Shown in pieces: positions 21,848 through 33,863 of a stretch of DNA of 64,000 nt. The DNA is taken from assembly GCA_003008705.1 (NCBI GenBank), contig PDUO01000004.1:1178001-1242000 (forward strand). The letters run 5' to 3'. The DNA is from Pezicula radicicola (lineage: Eukaryota; Ascomycota; Leotiomycetes; Helotiales; Dermateaceae). The notes under the pieces are model-generated. The model saw only the letters and a list, made by a program, of their open reading frames with translations. It was not told the origin of the DNA and did no database searches. Made by a program: the position numbers and the translations under genes. The stretch's first letter is position 1. Each line of letters begins with the position of its first letter.

Positions 21848-22753
21848 AAGTAAAAAGTACAAGTACAGTATATAAACACTCAAAGATAATCCACATCTAT
21901 ATCTAAAAGCGTCCTATCGAACGTTATCACTACCACGTAATTAACTAAGTGTGTAGAGTAGAAGTTATACAGAAACACAGTGACATACTGAAGTATCTCA
22001 GTCGCCAGATTTAAAATCGATTCCAAATAACTCACTTAATCTGGGCAACTCATGTGATTTAGATAATTCACTTCCAGGTCAACTCTTATGTGACTGGTCA
22101 TTGCCCTCTATTATACTTAACTCGTCGCTTCGTGATATCTGGCTCCTCTGGTGGATATAATAGGGCAGAATACGTTCCAGGTTGAATAGCATGACAATTT
22201 AATTACAGCAGTTGAGTTGCTATAGAGGGCTATGGAGAAATAGGAAGGTGGCATTGAAATGATTCCGTACGATAGACGATACGGCGGCGTAGTGGCATCA
22301 ACAGAAAAGCTTAAGAATCTTGAATAGATAGTGGGCTGAGTGGTGGATATTGTCCAGTGCGGCTAGTCCCGATCACGAAGGAGCTAAGCATGCCAAGCAA
22401 TAAGCTTAATATTTCAAATGAACCCCCGTGACTTTCCCAACCTCCTACCTTGCAACACAAAGTCCTTGCCTTTAGACGACGATGATAATTTATGTGTCGA
22501 CTCATGCTGCCCTGCAATTCACTGCAGGCCAAGCCAAAGCACGGAGATAGCTGCAATAATTGGAATATTTCTCCTCATTTTTTTCGATCCGTTCGCCGGC
22601 TAGGTAGTCATAGTCAGTCCAATGCAGAAGGTAAGGGTATCATCACACAACGGCGTCTAACGATGTGCAAGTGTTTTTTATTAGTATAAGTACTCCCCAA
22701 TTCCTCTTTCTTTTGCTCTGCAGCCGTTACCCTCAGCCAGAGTCCCCGCCAAG
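21848..22753. other. Intergenic, 0.9 kb
   Basis: Contains another island of ACTCACTT/AAGTGA-type words at 22028-22085. No gene supported. The last 100 bases before 22754 are pyrimidine-rich, as in a 5' leader. Confidence 0.45.
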
Positions 22754-24938
22754 ATGTTGTCTTTACGTACTGCCCTTCAGGTTCTCTCCTTCTCCGCCTT
22801 AGTGCATAGTGTCGTTGCGAGCGATGTCTTCGAGTCCTTGTACGAGGTACCCAGAGGATGGAAGTATGACCGAGCCGCTGTAAATGACGAGATAGTCCGA
22901 CTCCGAATTTCTTTAAAGCAGCAAAATGTGGATGAATTCTACCAGTCTTTACTCGATGTCTCTACACCAAGCCACGAGAAGTATGGCCAGCACTTTGAGG
23001 GACATGAACTTAGAAGCTTGCTCAAGCCAACCGACGAGACGTCCAATACCGTAATCAGCTGGCTCCAAGACAGTAATATAACTTCAATAATGGACGACAG
23101 CGACTGGCTCTCCTTCTCCACGGACGTCGAAAATGCCAACAAATTGCTTTCAACCGAATTCGCTTGGTACAAAAACGAGGAAGCAGATAAGGCCGTACTC
23201 CGGACTTTGTCTTACTCTGTTCCCGAAACGGTCAAAGAGCATCTTAATTTTATCCAACCAACGACTAGATTTGGAAGCCTCAAGAACATGGCGTCAAGTG
23301 CGCAACGGATTGATGCAGCTCCCGGTATTGCTCAATGGTCCGGTAACCCGAGTCCTCAAGTTGATGTCTCGTGCAACCTGACGATCACCCCGGTAAGTAA
23401 ATTTACACCTTAGCTGGCCTAAGTATCTAGAAAAAGTAAATTAACTTCGAGTTTAGGAATGCCTCTTACAACTGTACAATATTCACTATATTGCTGACCC
23501 AACCAATGGCAATACTGTTGGATACGCCTCTTTCTTGGAGGAATATGCCAGATACTCGGATCTGGAACTGTTTGAGGAAAAATACGGTATGTAAATTTCG
23601 GACCTGGTTCGGTGCTAGAGCTTTTTTGTAGGGTAGTATTTATGCTAACATCCTCTTTCCCCTAGCTCCCTATGCCATTGGCGAGAATTTCACCGTAGTC
23701 GAATTTAACGGCGGCCTCAATTCTCAAGACTCAACGGATGACAGCGGAGAAGCCAATCTTGACAATCAATACGTGCTGAGCGTGGGGTACCCTGTACCTG
23801 TCACGGAATTCAGCACTGGAGGCAGAGGATTACTTATCGTGGATGGAGACTCTCCAACACAAGACGATAACACCAACGAACCATACCTCGACTTCCTCCT
23901 GGCCTTAACAAAACTGCCTAATAGTCAGATCCCAAATTCAATCTCCATTTCATACGGAGAGAATGAACAAGAAATTCCAGTTTCGTACGCCACCCAAGTC
24001 TGCCAACTTTTTGGACAGCTAGGTGCAAGAGGCAAATCTATAATATTTAGCTCAGGAGACTCGGGCACGGGAGATTTTTGCCTTTCAAATGATGGCAAGA
24101 ATACCACTAAATGTAAGCAACCTATTTCTTCGTTCTCGTGCCCTTGACTTGAGTGGCTTGAGTTAAGTAGCTCAATTGACTCAAGTGACTAGAGTCACGT
24201 GGTGGTGGTGCCTATGATTTCCAGACCATTTCCAGTATCTATAGACATCCTGATAATTCCAAGAGCATATCTCATAACTCTTGCTCTTGTCCTTTAAGAA
24301 AACAAAAATACTAACATAACCCAGTCCAACCCCAATTCCCAGCCTCATGCCCCTACGTAACATCAGTAGGAGGAACGCGCTACATATCCCCCGAACAAGC
24401 CGTCTTCTTCAGCTCAGGCGGATTCTCCAACATCTGGCCACGACCAGCCTACCAAGAAGAAGCCGTAACAACCTACCTCCAAACCCTAGGTGAAACCCAA
24501 TCAGGCCTCTACAACTCCACCGGACGCGGCTTCCCAGACGTAGCAGCCCAATCGCAAAACTTCCGGGTCTTCGATAAAGGAACAGATAAAGGATATCGGG
24601 GAACAAGTTGTTCGTCACCAGCCTTCAACGGAATAATCGCCCTCTTAAACTCAGCACGTATATCATCTGGATTACCAACTCTAGGATTCTTAAATCCTTG
24701 GTTATATAGCGTTGGACGATTCGGTCTTAATGATATTACTAAAGGAGGAAGTACTGGTTGTAATGGATTAAGTAGGTTTAATAGCGCGCCGAATGGAAGT
24801 CCGGTTATTCCTTTTGCTTCTTGGAATGCGACGACGGGTTGGGATCCTGTTACTGGGTTGGGGACACCGAATTTTGGGAAATTGTTGGAGTTGAGTACGC
24901 CGGGGGCTGATAATTATGGGGGGCAGGTACCTGCTTAA
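22754..24938 (+). CDS. Secreted sedolisin (peptidase family S53, tripeptidyl-peptidase-like)
   Basis: Exons 22754..23392, 23457..23586, 23666..24112 and 24325..24938 give 609 residues. Introns are 64, 79 and 212 nt. A signal peptide (about residues 1-22, ending VVAS) is followed by the pro-kumamolisin activation domain (about 30-180) and the catalytic domain. The Ser-Glu-Asp triad is visible: Glu 285 and Asp 289 in GEANLD, the oxyanion Asp 388 in SSGDSG, and Ser 500 in [12 protein letters not shown]. The calcium site motif [12 protein letters not shown] lies near the end. Sedolisins act at acid pH on extracellular protein, releasing tripeptides or cutting internally. The third intron is three times longer than the others and contains TGACTTGAG/CTCAAGTGA words. 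No defect is seen. Confidence 0.93.
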
Positions 24939-25802
24939 GTTAGGGATCTGGATGGAAGATCGTTCAAATTATACTGTACTTCTAAAAGTAGGTACTTAGG
25001 TATACCTAATATTAATTTTTAAATCTACTAGTAAGCTTAGGTACCTATCTACTTGACTTTTCCTAAGGTAAGGAAAGTATCTACTTCATCTATACGGAGT
25101 AGATACTGGGAAAATAGAACAGCCTAGAACTATAAGCACTGAGGTGCTACGTGACTATAACTAACTAACTACCAATTCATTTATCTCACTTACCTCACAT
25201 AACCAAAATAAGTTCCTCTATTCTTACCTAGGTACCTACCTACCTATGCTACAGCATTTATACCCAATTACAATACAGATACACTAAGGCTAGGTAGTAC
25301 CTACTAAATACCACCCTACCTAACACCAACCCTACCTAACACCAACCCTACCTAACACCAACCCTACCTAACACCAACCCTACCTAACACCAACCCTACC
25401 TAACAACAATCATATCCTCCCCTCTAAGCAATAAACACGTCTATAATATAAAACACACTAAAAGATACCTCGAGTAAAGATTATAAACAATCCTTTTAAA
25501 ATATAAAAATACCTAGTGCTCTTCATTATACAAAAGAGCAACTAGTCAACTTATCATACCAGCTTACCTACAATAAGCAACCTTCGTAATCAAAAGACCC
25601 GCCTGCTAATAGTAAATAAACAAAAACGCCATTCTCCCAATGCATATCTAGCCCATCTATAACAAGGTACACTAATAATCATATCCCTCAAATGCAGGAT
25701 GCGAGATTCCATACACAAGTTGCACCAACCAGCCAACCAGGTACAGTACCTTACTATGCAACAACAAAAGATAAAAAACAAGAAGATAACTTTCCAGATT
25801 TC
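24939..25802. other. AT-rich, TACC-rich intergenic region
   Basis: Convergent 3' ends of the sedolisin and PLC-like genes. The sequence is rich in TACCTA words and contains the 16-bp minisatellite at 25315. No gene seen. Confidence 0.6.
25315..25406. repeat. 16-bp minisatellite, 5 perfect copies plus a partial
   Basis: CCTACCTAACACCAAC is repeated without change at 25315, 25331, 25347, 25363 and 25379, followed by a sixth copy with changes at its end (25395-25406). Perfect identity suggests active slippage or recent expansion. The unit resembles no standard telomere repeat. Confidence 0.95.
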
Positions 25803-27245
25803 CTACATCACACTCAACCAAACAGCCCCAATAACAGCAGCAGCTACAATCATAGCACTCCTTCCAGCAACCTCTAACATCCTCTCAGCACCGCTAGTAG
25901 CCAAACCACAGCAGGCCCTATTATATGTAACATTATTAAGTTTAGCAGCAACCTCAAACACACTTCCATTTCCATCAGGACCAGTTCCATAGTTATAGAA
26001 ATCGACGTTTAACCACTTCGGAGGTTTACCCCAGGTCTCTGTACAATTTTGTGCCGAGAGCCCGAGCATTCCGTAATCTGTGTCGTTGGCATTCGTTATG
26101 TTTAGCAATGGGATGTTGGGGACGAGAAGTGAGTTTCCGAGGATGTTGATGTCGTAGTTTAGGTTGTGGTTTACGAGATACATTAGGTTTCCAGCTGAAG
26201 TGTTTGTGTTTTCTATTCCTGGTGGTCGTTGTGCTGTACAAGGGAATGAACGATCTACTGGGTCGAAGGGCGTTTCGAACATGGAGGAGAATTCATCGAT
26301 GATCCAGGGTACGGCGGTTTGGTTTGCTTCGTAGTCCATGAAGAAGACGACGCGTTTACCACTTAGAATCATGGCTGCAAGAGTGGGCCAGTCATCGATT
26401 CCCATGGGGACTTTAGGTGGTACATAGGCGTAGTCTACAAGACCGGTAGATTCGATGAAGGAAGTATAGTTTGTGACCGGTGCGTAGGGTCCGTTTTCTA
26501 ACAGGATGGTTACTACGTCGTATGAATGCTCGACTACCCAATCGTAGACAGTTCCAAGATAGTCAGTTATAGGTCCTGCATCAAGCACATCGCACGATGT
26601 GTGGCAGAAATGCGGGGTGGAGTTGACGAAATGCATCTGGCCCTGAAGTAGTCTGATACCATCATCCAACTGTGTCGTTACGCTCAGAGCTTGATTGCTT
26701 GCTGCATTGCCTGGCTTAACAAAAGGAGAGTTGTGTGCAGAAACCTCGGTGATGTTTGAGTATTTGAGGGAGCAGAATTCAGCGTAGTTGTTACATGGCG
26801 TCGTGTTTGTAGCGGTTGCTGAGGATGAGGTTGATGTTGCTGTCGAATTCGAGGTACCGTTTGTAGATGTGCTTGTGCCGCTACCTTGGAGGAGAGTTAT
26901 AGAGGAAGAGCTTGTAGTGCCTGTTGCTGAAGCATTCGCTGTCATTGTCCCTAGGCCAAATATCGTCGTCGATCCTAATGTGGTGTTGAAGGTAGAGGAG
27001 CCGCTTGTAACTTCGGAAACGATAGCTTCGGTGGTAATTGCGGAGGATGTCCTTGTGAGAGTTGAAGAATATGTAATGTAGTCTCCAGTCGGTGTAGCTA
27101 ATTCAGTAACTCCGGTGCTCGTAGTAGTCCCCGATAACACACTGACACTGCTCGAGCTCGAGCTTGAAGTTGAGGTGGTAGTATCCTGTGCATTTGCCGT
27201 TGCGGCGATGGCGAATAGGAGGCCATACTGGAGAGAGGTGAACAT
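25803..27245 (-). CDS. Secreted PLC-like phosphodiesterase, probable GPI protein
   Basis: The intronless gene encodes 480 residues from the ATG at 27245. MFTSLQYGLLFAIAATANAQ is a signal peptide with a clean cleavage site. A Ser/Thr-rich stalk (to about residue 150) precedes a TIM-barrel domain of the PI-PLC-like phosphodiesterase superfamily. It begins CNNYAEFCSLKYSNITEVSAHNSPF with a candidate catalytic His, followed by LDDGIRLLQGQMHF, SYDVVTILLENG, GKRVVFFMDYEAN and a CCGLATSGAE stretch. The C-terminus ends in a hydrophobic segment (MIVAAAVIGAVWLSVM), a GPI signal. Such proteins are common and poorly studied in ascomycetes; activity on phosphoinositides is not established. Several NxT/NxS sites suggest heavy glycosylation. 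Confidence 0.87.
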   Translation of the reverse strand: MFTSLQYGLLFAIAATANAQDTTTSTSSSSSSSVSVLSGTTTSTGVTELATPTGDYITYSSTLTRTSSAITTEAIVSEVTSGSSTFNTTLGSTTIFGLGTMTANASATGTTSSSSITLLQGSGTSTSTNGTSNSTATSTSSSATATNTTPCNNYAEFCSLKYSNITEVSAHNSPFVKPGNAASNQALSVTTQLDDGIRLLQGQMHFVNSTPHFCHTSCDVLDAGPITDYLGTVYDWVVEHSYDVVTILLENGPYAPVTNYTSFIESTGLVDYAYVPPKVPMGIDDWPTLAAMILSGKRVVFFMDYEANQTAVPWIIDEFSSMFETPFDPVDRSFPCTAQRPPGIENTNTSAGNLMYLVNHNLNYDINILGNSLLVPNIPLLNITNANDTDYGMLGLSAQNCTETWGKPPKWLNVDFYNYGTGPDGNGSVFEVAAKLNNVTYNRACCGLATSGAERMLEVAGRSAMIVAAAVIGAVWLSVM

Positions 27246-28912
27246 TATGGCGAAATTTTGAGTTGGTAAATATCGATGCTCCTGTATCCGTATCCAAACA
27301 GTGCTCCGATAAAGCACGCGAGTAGAAAAGGAGAAACTGGGCCAAATTTCCGTCCTAGGAAGAGCAGTGTTTCAATAATACCCAGAGCAAACAATTACGA
27401 AGGCCCCGAAGAGCCCCTTTGAGACTTAACAAAAACACCTAACGAGGGACAGGCAGTTGCTGCAGTTGGATGGTATGGTATGGTTTTGGTATTGTGTTTG
27501 TGGAAAAAGAATTCAAAAAGCTAGCGCTTCTATGACGTTGGGCCGGCCTTTGATGGCGCCGATCAATGCGCTGTGAGAGCCCAAGGATGCAGGCTACGGA
27601 AATGCATGCGCAGCACGGTGCGAAGGTAATCCCCTGAAATTGCCGGGAGAGCAACCAGAGAATTGAGTTCTTGGTGGCTTGCTTTCCTAAGGCTGACTCG
27701 CAACAGTAATAGTAGCGAGAAAGTGTCGCCAAGTCAAAAAGTAAAATTCGCAGAGATGGAAAATCTCTGATGAAGAGGAACAAAGGTTCGAAGGATCTGG
27801 ATCTGCCAAATTCTTTAAATTTGCCATAGTGTACAGGAAATAGGTACCTACAGTCCTGTACGATATAGGGAATCACCAGGGTTAGACCTGGGTCCACAAG
27901 AGCGTGGCTATGTTTGGAGACAGGATGTCAGCAGAAGACATCGAAACTTGAGACGACTGACAACCTCTCAACCCTTATTTTTCTACTGATAATAAGATGC
28001 GGTGAAGCCGTTGGATCCGTCTCAACTGCACACCAGTCCTCGTGGACGCGTCTTAATTGTCTCATGGACACATGGCCCGACCTCGTGAAGAGAGCAGCTC
28101 GGCGTGTTTAAACTCATGTCGGCACCGACGTTGCCAAGCTTGATCTTCACCAGGGGTCTCCGGGAGGGGGCTTACTGGCTGCCAATCCAATACGAGGGTA
28201 CGGAGGGGCGCGCTGGAGTCTTATCCATTGGTTACAGACGCTGAGGAAATGCAGCCACAAGCGCAGAAGATTCGTGTCGAACGCCCTCAGATGCGAAGCT
28301 GAACGTCATCATTTTACTTATTTTGGTCGTGGGGTATTGAAGAGTTGTTAAAGCACTAAGAGAACAGCAGCATACTTCGATGCTGTTTGACAAGAGAAAC
28401 ATCAATGCTTGATCAGTCCAGAACTGTTCTTAAGATGGGGGATAATACAGTAGAAATCTTAAATTTTACCTAATAGAGTAGAAATCCTTACCTTCCTTCT
28501 GAAGCTAGGTTTTCCATAATCCCAGCACCTGGTATCAGATTTCGGTGACTGACTGACTGGGAGACTTGGGGATTTTGGCGAGTCTGGGCAGCAGCAGGCC
28601 AAAAGACGTCTTGCGGCCAGGACCAGTTGACCACGCAATGGATACGGGCCCACTAATCCTTGTTCGTTCATCCTTTAGCAAAGCAAGCCGATGATGTCGA
28701 TAACCAGACCCCTAAGCAACGACTGATTTTTTATCTACTGTACTGTATCAACAACCTCAAATCTCATCCCACATCCACCACCTTTCTTTCTTTTTGCCTT
28801 CTTTGACTGTTCGAATGGTCGGGCGTTACTTTGTGGATGGTAGCATCACCCTAATATCTAATCGCAACTTTTGTGCGACCACCACCACCACCACCAACCA
28901 ATCTTCTTCACA
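27246..28912. other. Intergenic, 1.7 kb
   Basis: Divergent region between the PLC-like gene and the Sur7-like gene. The open frames at 27439-27897 and 28459-28671 show no domain and no splice logic. A (CCA)n run at 28879-28897 lies in the 5' leader of the Sur7-like gene. Confidence 0.45.
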
Positions 28913-30014
28913 ATGGTGCTCCCAACATTTAGCTCTCTCAAAGCTCGACGCCAAGAAAAGAAGCAATCGTCAACGACAACACCCGCAACAGCTTCTCCAG
29001 CTGATGGATCAGAGAGGACCATCACTCCAACAGATGAAGCTTATACACCAGGTGTTGATATAAAGCGTGCCACAAGAACACGACATCGCGCCATCCTAGC
29101 CTCATCTTTCTTCTTCTCCCTCTCTGCCTTATTCTTGATTCTCGTACGTTCTTGTCCCAGCTACCTCCCGCTAGTGATATCATGATTATGAGAGCAAATG
29201 CTAACCAACAATTACACAGACCATAATTGGAAATACCAGCAACAAAGTCGGCTTACGAACTACCTACTTCTTCAAACTCGACCTCACAAACCTCATCCCC
29301 GCTTCCACACCTTCAGACATAACCTTCGTAAACTCGCTCGCACGATCCCTCGGTCTCCACGATTTCTACCAAGTAGGCCTCTGGAATTTCTGCGAAGGAT
29401 ACAATGACGAAGGCATCACAAAGTGTTCAAAGCCAAAAGGCCTATACTGGTTCAACCCGGTCGAGATCCTCCTCAATGAATTACTTTCCGGAGCAACAAT
29501 TGCACTCCCCGCAGATATCAACAAGATTCTCTCTCTGATAAAAATCGCTTCAAATCTGATGTTCGGATTCTTCCTCACAGGTGTCTGCACGAACTTCATC
29601 TCCATCTTCATTGCACCAATAGTAATCTACTCACGCTGGTTAAGCTTCCCCTTCTCAGTATTCTGCTTCATCTCGGCATTACTCACGACAGCAGCCACCA
29701 TAATCGCCACAGTCATGTTCAGTATCTTCCGAAACGTGATTACCGCACAAGCAGGCTTAAATATCGGAGCTAGTCTTGGAAAGCAAATGTTAGCTTTTAT
29801 GTGGATTGGTGCTGGATCTTCTATTATTGGATGGGTTATTCATTTGTGTTTGTCTTGTTGTTGCGCTAGTCGGAGAGATATTAAGTTGGGGAAGAAGAGA
29901 GGTTCGAAATATGCTTATGGTGATGCGAATACTGATGAGAAGAAGAAACCTATTCGACGTAGGATTGCTTTGCCTAAGTTTACGAAAAGGAGTACTTCTG
30001 CTGATGTTGTGTAG
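28913..30014 (+). CDS. Sur7/PalI-family four-TM membrane protein
   Basis: Two exons (28913..29143 and 29220..30014) give 341 residues. The 76-nt intron has GTACGT, GCTAAC and ACAG. A hydrophilic N-terminus of about 55 residues precedes the first membrane segment (ILASSFFFSLSALFLILTI). A long extracellular loop carries the family Cys motif GLWNFCEGY...ITKCSKPKGLYWFNP. Three further membrane segments lie at about 195-220, 225-255 and 275-300, followed by a basic cytosolic tail rich in Lys/Arg. Family members are eisosome/cortical patch proteins (Sur7, Fmp45) or pH-sensing PalI/Rim9. The Cys motif places it in the superfamily; which branch is not decidable by eye. Confidence 0.83.
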
Positions 30015-32205
30015 AGGATGAAAGAAAGGGAGAGAGATTATTTATTGAGCATTAAAGCACAGCGATTTTTTTATGTACATGTTATTATACCTTTCCTTTT
30101 GTGGTTGTTACAGAATTTGTGGTACATTATGGCGTTGTTTGTATAAAAGCAAGCGTACGACATAGCTTTTCCGGTCATTGAAATGGCGTTGACAGAGGAG
30201 AAGGACTTGATTAGACTATATTGGTGGATATCCACACAGCATTCATTCAATTTGATAAATTGTCAAGACATGTAAATCATTAGATTATCCCGTGCTCTTG
30301 AAAACACAAGAACGAGGCACCTGATTGGATTGCCCCTTCCAGGTTCCCTAGTTTCAAAATTCCTCAAAAAAAGATTTCGATAATGAAAGCGCTTCGGTCA
30401 CCTCAAACTCTCGTACCCTCTAACTATATAAAAAAATAAGCTTTTTCACTCCGCGAAAATAACTTTGTAAACATCCCCTGTAAAGCGACCTTCCCATCTT
30501 GACGTGCTTTGTACTCCTCCTTATCTCTACCTCACATTACTTGAGTCTACACAATGAATAGTAATTAGTCGAGGAGGGGGAGGGCCATTCTTTCAATGAT
30601 TTACGTGTATTTGAAAATTTGAAATGACAAGAATAATATTGCTCAAAACCCAAACAACGGCAACTCAAAGATTTCCACTTTTTCGCATCTACTATTCCTA
30701 GTTATTCACTTAAATATCTACCTATCTCTACACCTCCAAGCCTTCCATCCTTTCATCTTCCATCCCATCCCACACTCCCTACCACGCTCCCCTGCCCCAA
30801 AATAGTCTCATCTCTCTAAACTACAAACTACAAACCAAACATCTTATTCTATGCCTCGTATATTAAACCAGAAAATAGTTCTTAGACGAACTAAATAAAC
30901 TAAGGAGTATACTATCGACTCAGAGAAGAAAGTACTACCCAGGATATTAATACTATAAACACCGACTTAAGCGAGCAGAAGTATTCTTGGCTTATCTTTT
31001 TATACTCACCTACCCACCTACCTACTACATACAAACCAATAACCCCCTAAACCCCAACTAACCTAAAAGATCCCAAATAACATTACATTAAATTAAACAA
31101 ATACATTACATTCATTTACCACAAAACATATCTAAAAAAGACAAAAAGAATTTTTACAGCCTACACTAACTCTTTTACCTACCTACCTACCTACCTACCT
31201 AACTTTTTACCAATCTTCATACCTAGTTCAATAGGTATAAACAAAACCATTCTACAAACTACAAGTAAAAAGTTATAGATTCAAGATTTCTCACTATATA
31301 GGAAGAGCTGTATACACATAGTATACATGAAGTCAGATAGTAGGAGAGTTAACACTTAGAAATAGGGGCAGGGCATAGATGCCAAGAAAATCCCTTGCGA
31401 AATCCTTCTACATCTCCTTTCCTGCGAAATTTCCCTAATTTTGACTGACAAGTAAGTTAGTATACGGAGAAAAATAGTAAGTTATAATTTCTATGCGAGT
31501 CGATTATAATTCTAGAGAGTGAATCCCAATATTGTGCTCGGGTTATCAAAAGTCAAACAAAGTCAAGTGATTCATGGGTGACTTGTTATGATGGGTAGTA
31601 GACATATCACAGTCAAGAGAGAGAGACAAGTCACCAAGAAGAAAGACATGGAGAAGAAACTTGAGAAGGACAAAAGTCAACTTCATTCCCAAGTAACGGA
31701 ATCCCAATCCCAGAACCAGACCCAAACCCAAAGCAAAGCAAATCTATTCCCATGCAATCCAAATCTGAGCATTTTCCAAAGTCTCAGCAACCCCAAACGG
31801 ACGAATTTCAGGAAAAGAAGCACCCCCTGAATCACCGCAATCTATCCCAAACAGAACTCAAACCAAACCCAAAAGCAACCCCAAAATAAAACGCAGAAGA
31901 ACCCAATCTCTCAACCCCAAACCGATGTAATCCAACACCAAACAATACCCCCGTAGCGACATAAGCAACAAAAGCAATTCCAGAACCGTTATGACGAAAT
32001 CTGAGGAATAAATCGTTTGAGTCAGACCAGATCAGAAATAGCCAGAGAGTATACCGGAGAGAATGTAGGTAAGTTGGCTATTCATGATGAGAAGTTAGGG
32101 GCCTGTGTTGGAATTTTTGACAAGGGATGAAAAGCAAGAGCTTGTACATATGTAAAGGGAGGAATACTCACTGAGAAGACAACACCGGATGGAAAATTTG
32201 GAAAC
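30015..32205. other. Low-complexity intergenic region, 2.2 kb
   Basis: No gene is supported. The sequence is AT- and pyrimidine-rich with TACC words and an (ACCT)6 run. The frame at 31588-31830 is Gln/Lys/Ser low complexity and lacks coding character. The right part may be the 3' UTR of the minus-strand gene ending at 32206. Confidence 0.5.
31177..31200. repeat. (ACCT)6 microsatellite
   Basis: Six uninterrupted ACCT units in a wider TACC-rich tract. It is useful as a marker; no function implied. Confidence 0.95.
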
Positions 32206-32988
32206 TTACGCCTCATCGTCAGAAGTTTCGGTAGGGACAGGAAAAGATTCGGCTTCGTTGTCATCGATTGAGCCGTAGACGGAAGGCCATCCATCCTGTG
32301 CCTTTAATGGCTTCTGTCCGTTGGGGATTCCATTTGGCTTCCCATTGACCTTCCCGTTGATCTTCCCGTTGATCTGTCCGTTGATCTGTCCGTTGACCTT
32401 TCCGTTTGACTTTCCGTTGGATTTGCCGGTAGGGCTATTATTGCTGCTGGATTTAGCATCGATTTCCACGACTACAGAGGGAGCAGGCTCGGTGTATGAG
32501 ACGTCGTGCGTGACTGGCTTGACGGGAGCGTTCTCAATCAAGTCAACGTAACCAAGGGTGACTTTTAGGGCATCGTATGCACCATCTCGGGTCTTCAAGT
32601 GTTCCAAGATACAGTGAAGGTTCTTGTTGTGCAACACGGTTTCCCGGGACGTCTCTGGCTCATTGGGTAGCCACTCAACAGGACAATCGTCCCAATCCTT
32701 GCCGTAATTCTGCTTTCCCCACATAATAGCCACTCTCTTAATGTCAAGACGACCGAATTCATTCTCCTTGAAAAAATCTTGGGGGCTACCGCCGAGGTTG
32801 CGGATGGCCTTCCAACCTCCCTGTTCCTGATAGATGATAATTTCTTTGCGGATATCTTGGCAGAAATCATTCAAGTCTCGGGGTTGAAGATTGACTTTCA
32901 TGATCTCAACTCCAAGGAGGCCTTTGGCTGCAAACCCGTAGTCACAGACGGTGTGAACGCGCATGGCCAAGTGCGTAGGGGAAGACAT
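32206..32988 (-). CDS. Unrecognised protein with Asn-Gly-Lys/Gln repeat tail
   Basis: From the ATG at 32988 the frame gives 260 residues; the open frame extends upstream to an earlier Met at 33099 with a less natural sequence. I do not recognise the N-terminal domain (about 150 residues; pieces include YGFAAKGLLGVEIMKVNL, IIYQEQGGWKAIRNLGG and KDWDDCPVEWLPNEP). It is globular-looking and has neither signal peptide nor membrane segments. At about residues 185-215 is a tetrapeptide tract of NGK/NGQ units (KVNGQINGQINGKINGKVNG), repeated at DNA level with a 12-bp period. The frame closes EDDEA-like at 32206, but GTAAGT directly overlaps the stop and a 40-nt intron ending CTCAG at 32171 could extend it by about 25 residues. 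Confidence 0.65.
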   Translation of the reverse strand: MSSPTHLAMRVHTVCDYGFAAKGLLGVEIMKVNLQPRDLNDFCQDIRKEIIIYQEQGGWKAIRNLGGSPQDFFKENEFGRLDIKRVAIMWGKQNYGKDWDDCPVEWLPNEPETSRETVLHNKNLHCILEHLKTRDGAYDALKVTLGYVDLIENAPVKPVTHDVSYTEPAPSVVVEIDAKSSSNNSPTGKSNGKSNGKVNGQINGQINGKINGKVNGKPNGIPNGQKPLKAQDGWPSVYGSIDDNEAESFPVPTETSDDEA

Positions 32989-33863
32989 TCTGTATGGAAT
33001 CCTGATGAAATGGGTTCTTTTCGAATAAGACGATATCGCGACAGTAAATCGGTAAGAGCGTCTTGTGCTGAAGGCGAAAAGAAGTCTGCGTATGTTCAAA
33101 TGCTCGGAAGAGTGAAGAGTGAACTGTGATGATCCACCTTCTGAGGAGGGGCAGAGCCATCAATATATAGATATTGGGAGGCATAGACCTTGAAAGAGAC
33201 AAAACTTCCATAAAGACAATTTGGAAAGGCATTGGAAATTTCTGGGGGGCTCCGCGATGATGCATAGAGGCTTCCTAGATGCAGAAGGGCAAATTCTGCA
33301 AAGACTTCTTTGAGAATTGCTACCGCTGGGTGATAAGTTCTCTATCCAGAAGCATCAATCAATAAACTGTTTTTCTGCCAGCCCAAAGTCCGATTCTTAG
33401 TGTCTGGAGGCTACATGAAGACTAGCCTTCCAGACGTAGAAAGCCTTCACCTAGTAAAGTCCTTTGGGATCCATTGGCTAAGTGGTGCATCATCAGCTAA
33501 GCATTCCTGTAGTGCAGAGCCCCGAGAGAGCTCTGGTATTGACGCTAAGGCGCTACAAGAAGGCTTCCGCTCCTATAAAGCCTTATCCCGCATTGTAAAG
33601 AGTTGCGTCGCGGGGAAATCCACGCTTTGGAAGAAGAATGGCTATGAAATCTGGTTTACTGCATAATCCTACATGTTCTTCTAGAATCCGTTTGTTATGT
33701 AATCTAGTCAGCTTTAGAAGGGCTTCTTGCATACGCAACAAGCCATTACGAAAATCAGGGACAACGTTCTCTATGCATTATGTATATTAATACCAGAAAG
33801 CTTTATAGGGGTATATCACATATGCTTCATCCCGCAAGTTTCTTCCTGCAAGAAACTCCTGAT
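32989..33863. other. Intergenic, 0.9 kb
   Basis: Upstream of the NG-repeat gene and downstream of the RecQ gene. A plus-strand frame at 33400-33666 has no recognisable domain and I do not support it as a gene. Confidence 0.45.

Noticed and set aside
26788..27081. 97-codon plus-strand frame rich in Val/Glu
   Set aside because: Antisense of the Ser/Thr stalk of the PLC-like protein.
33400..33666. 88-codon plus-strand frame
   Set aside because: Starts at a non-ATG codon, with no recognisable motif or repeat and no splice partner.
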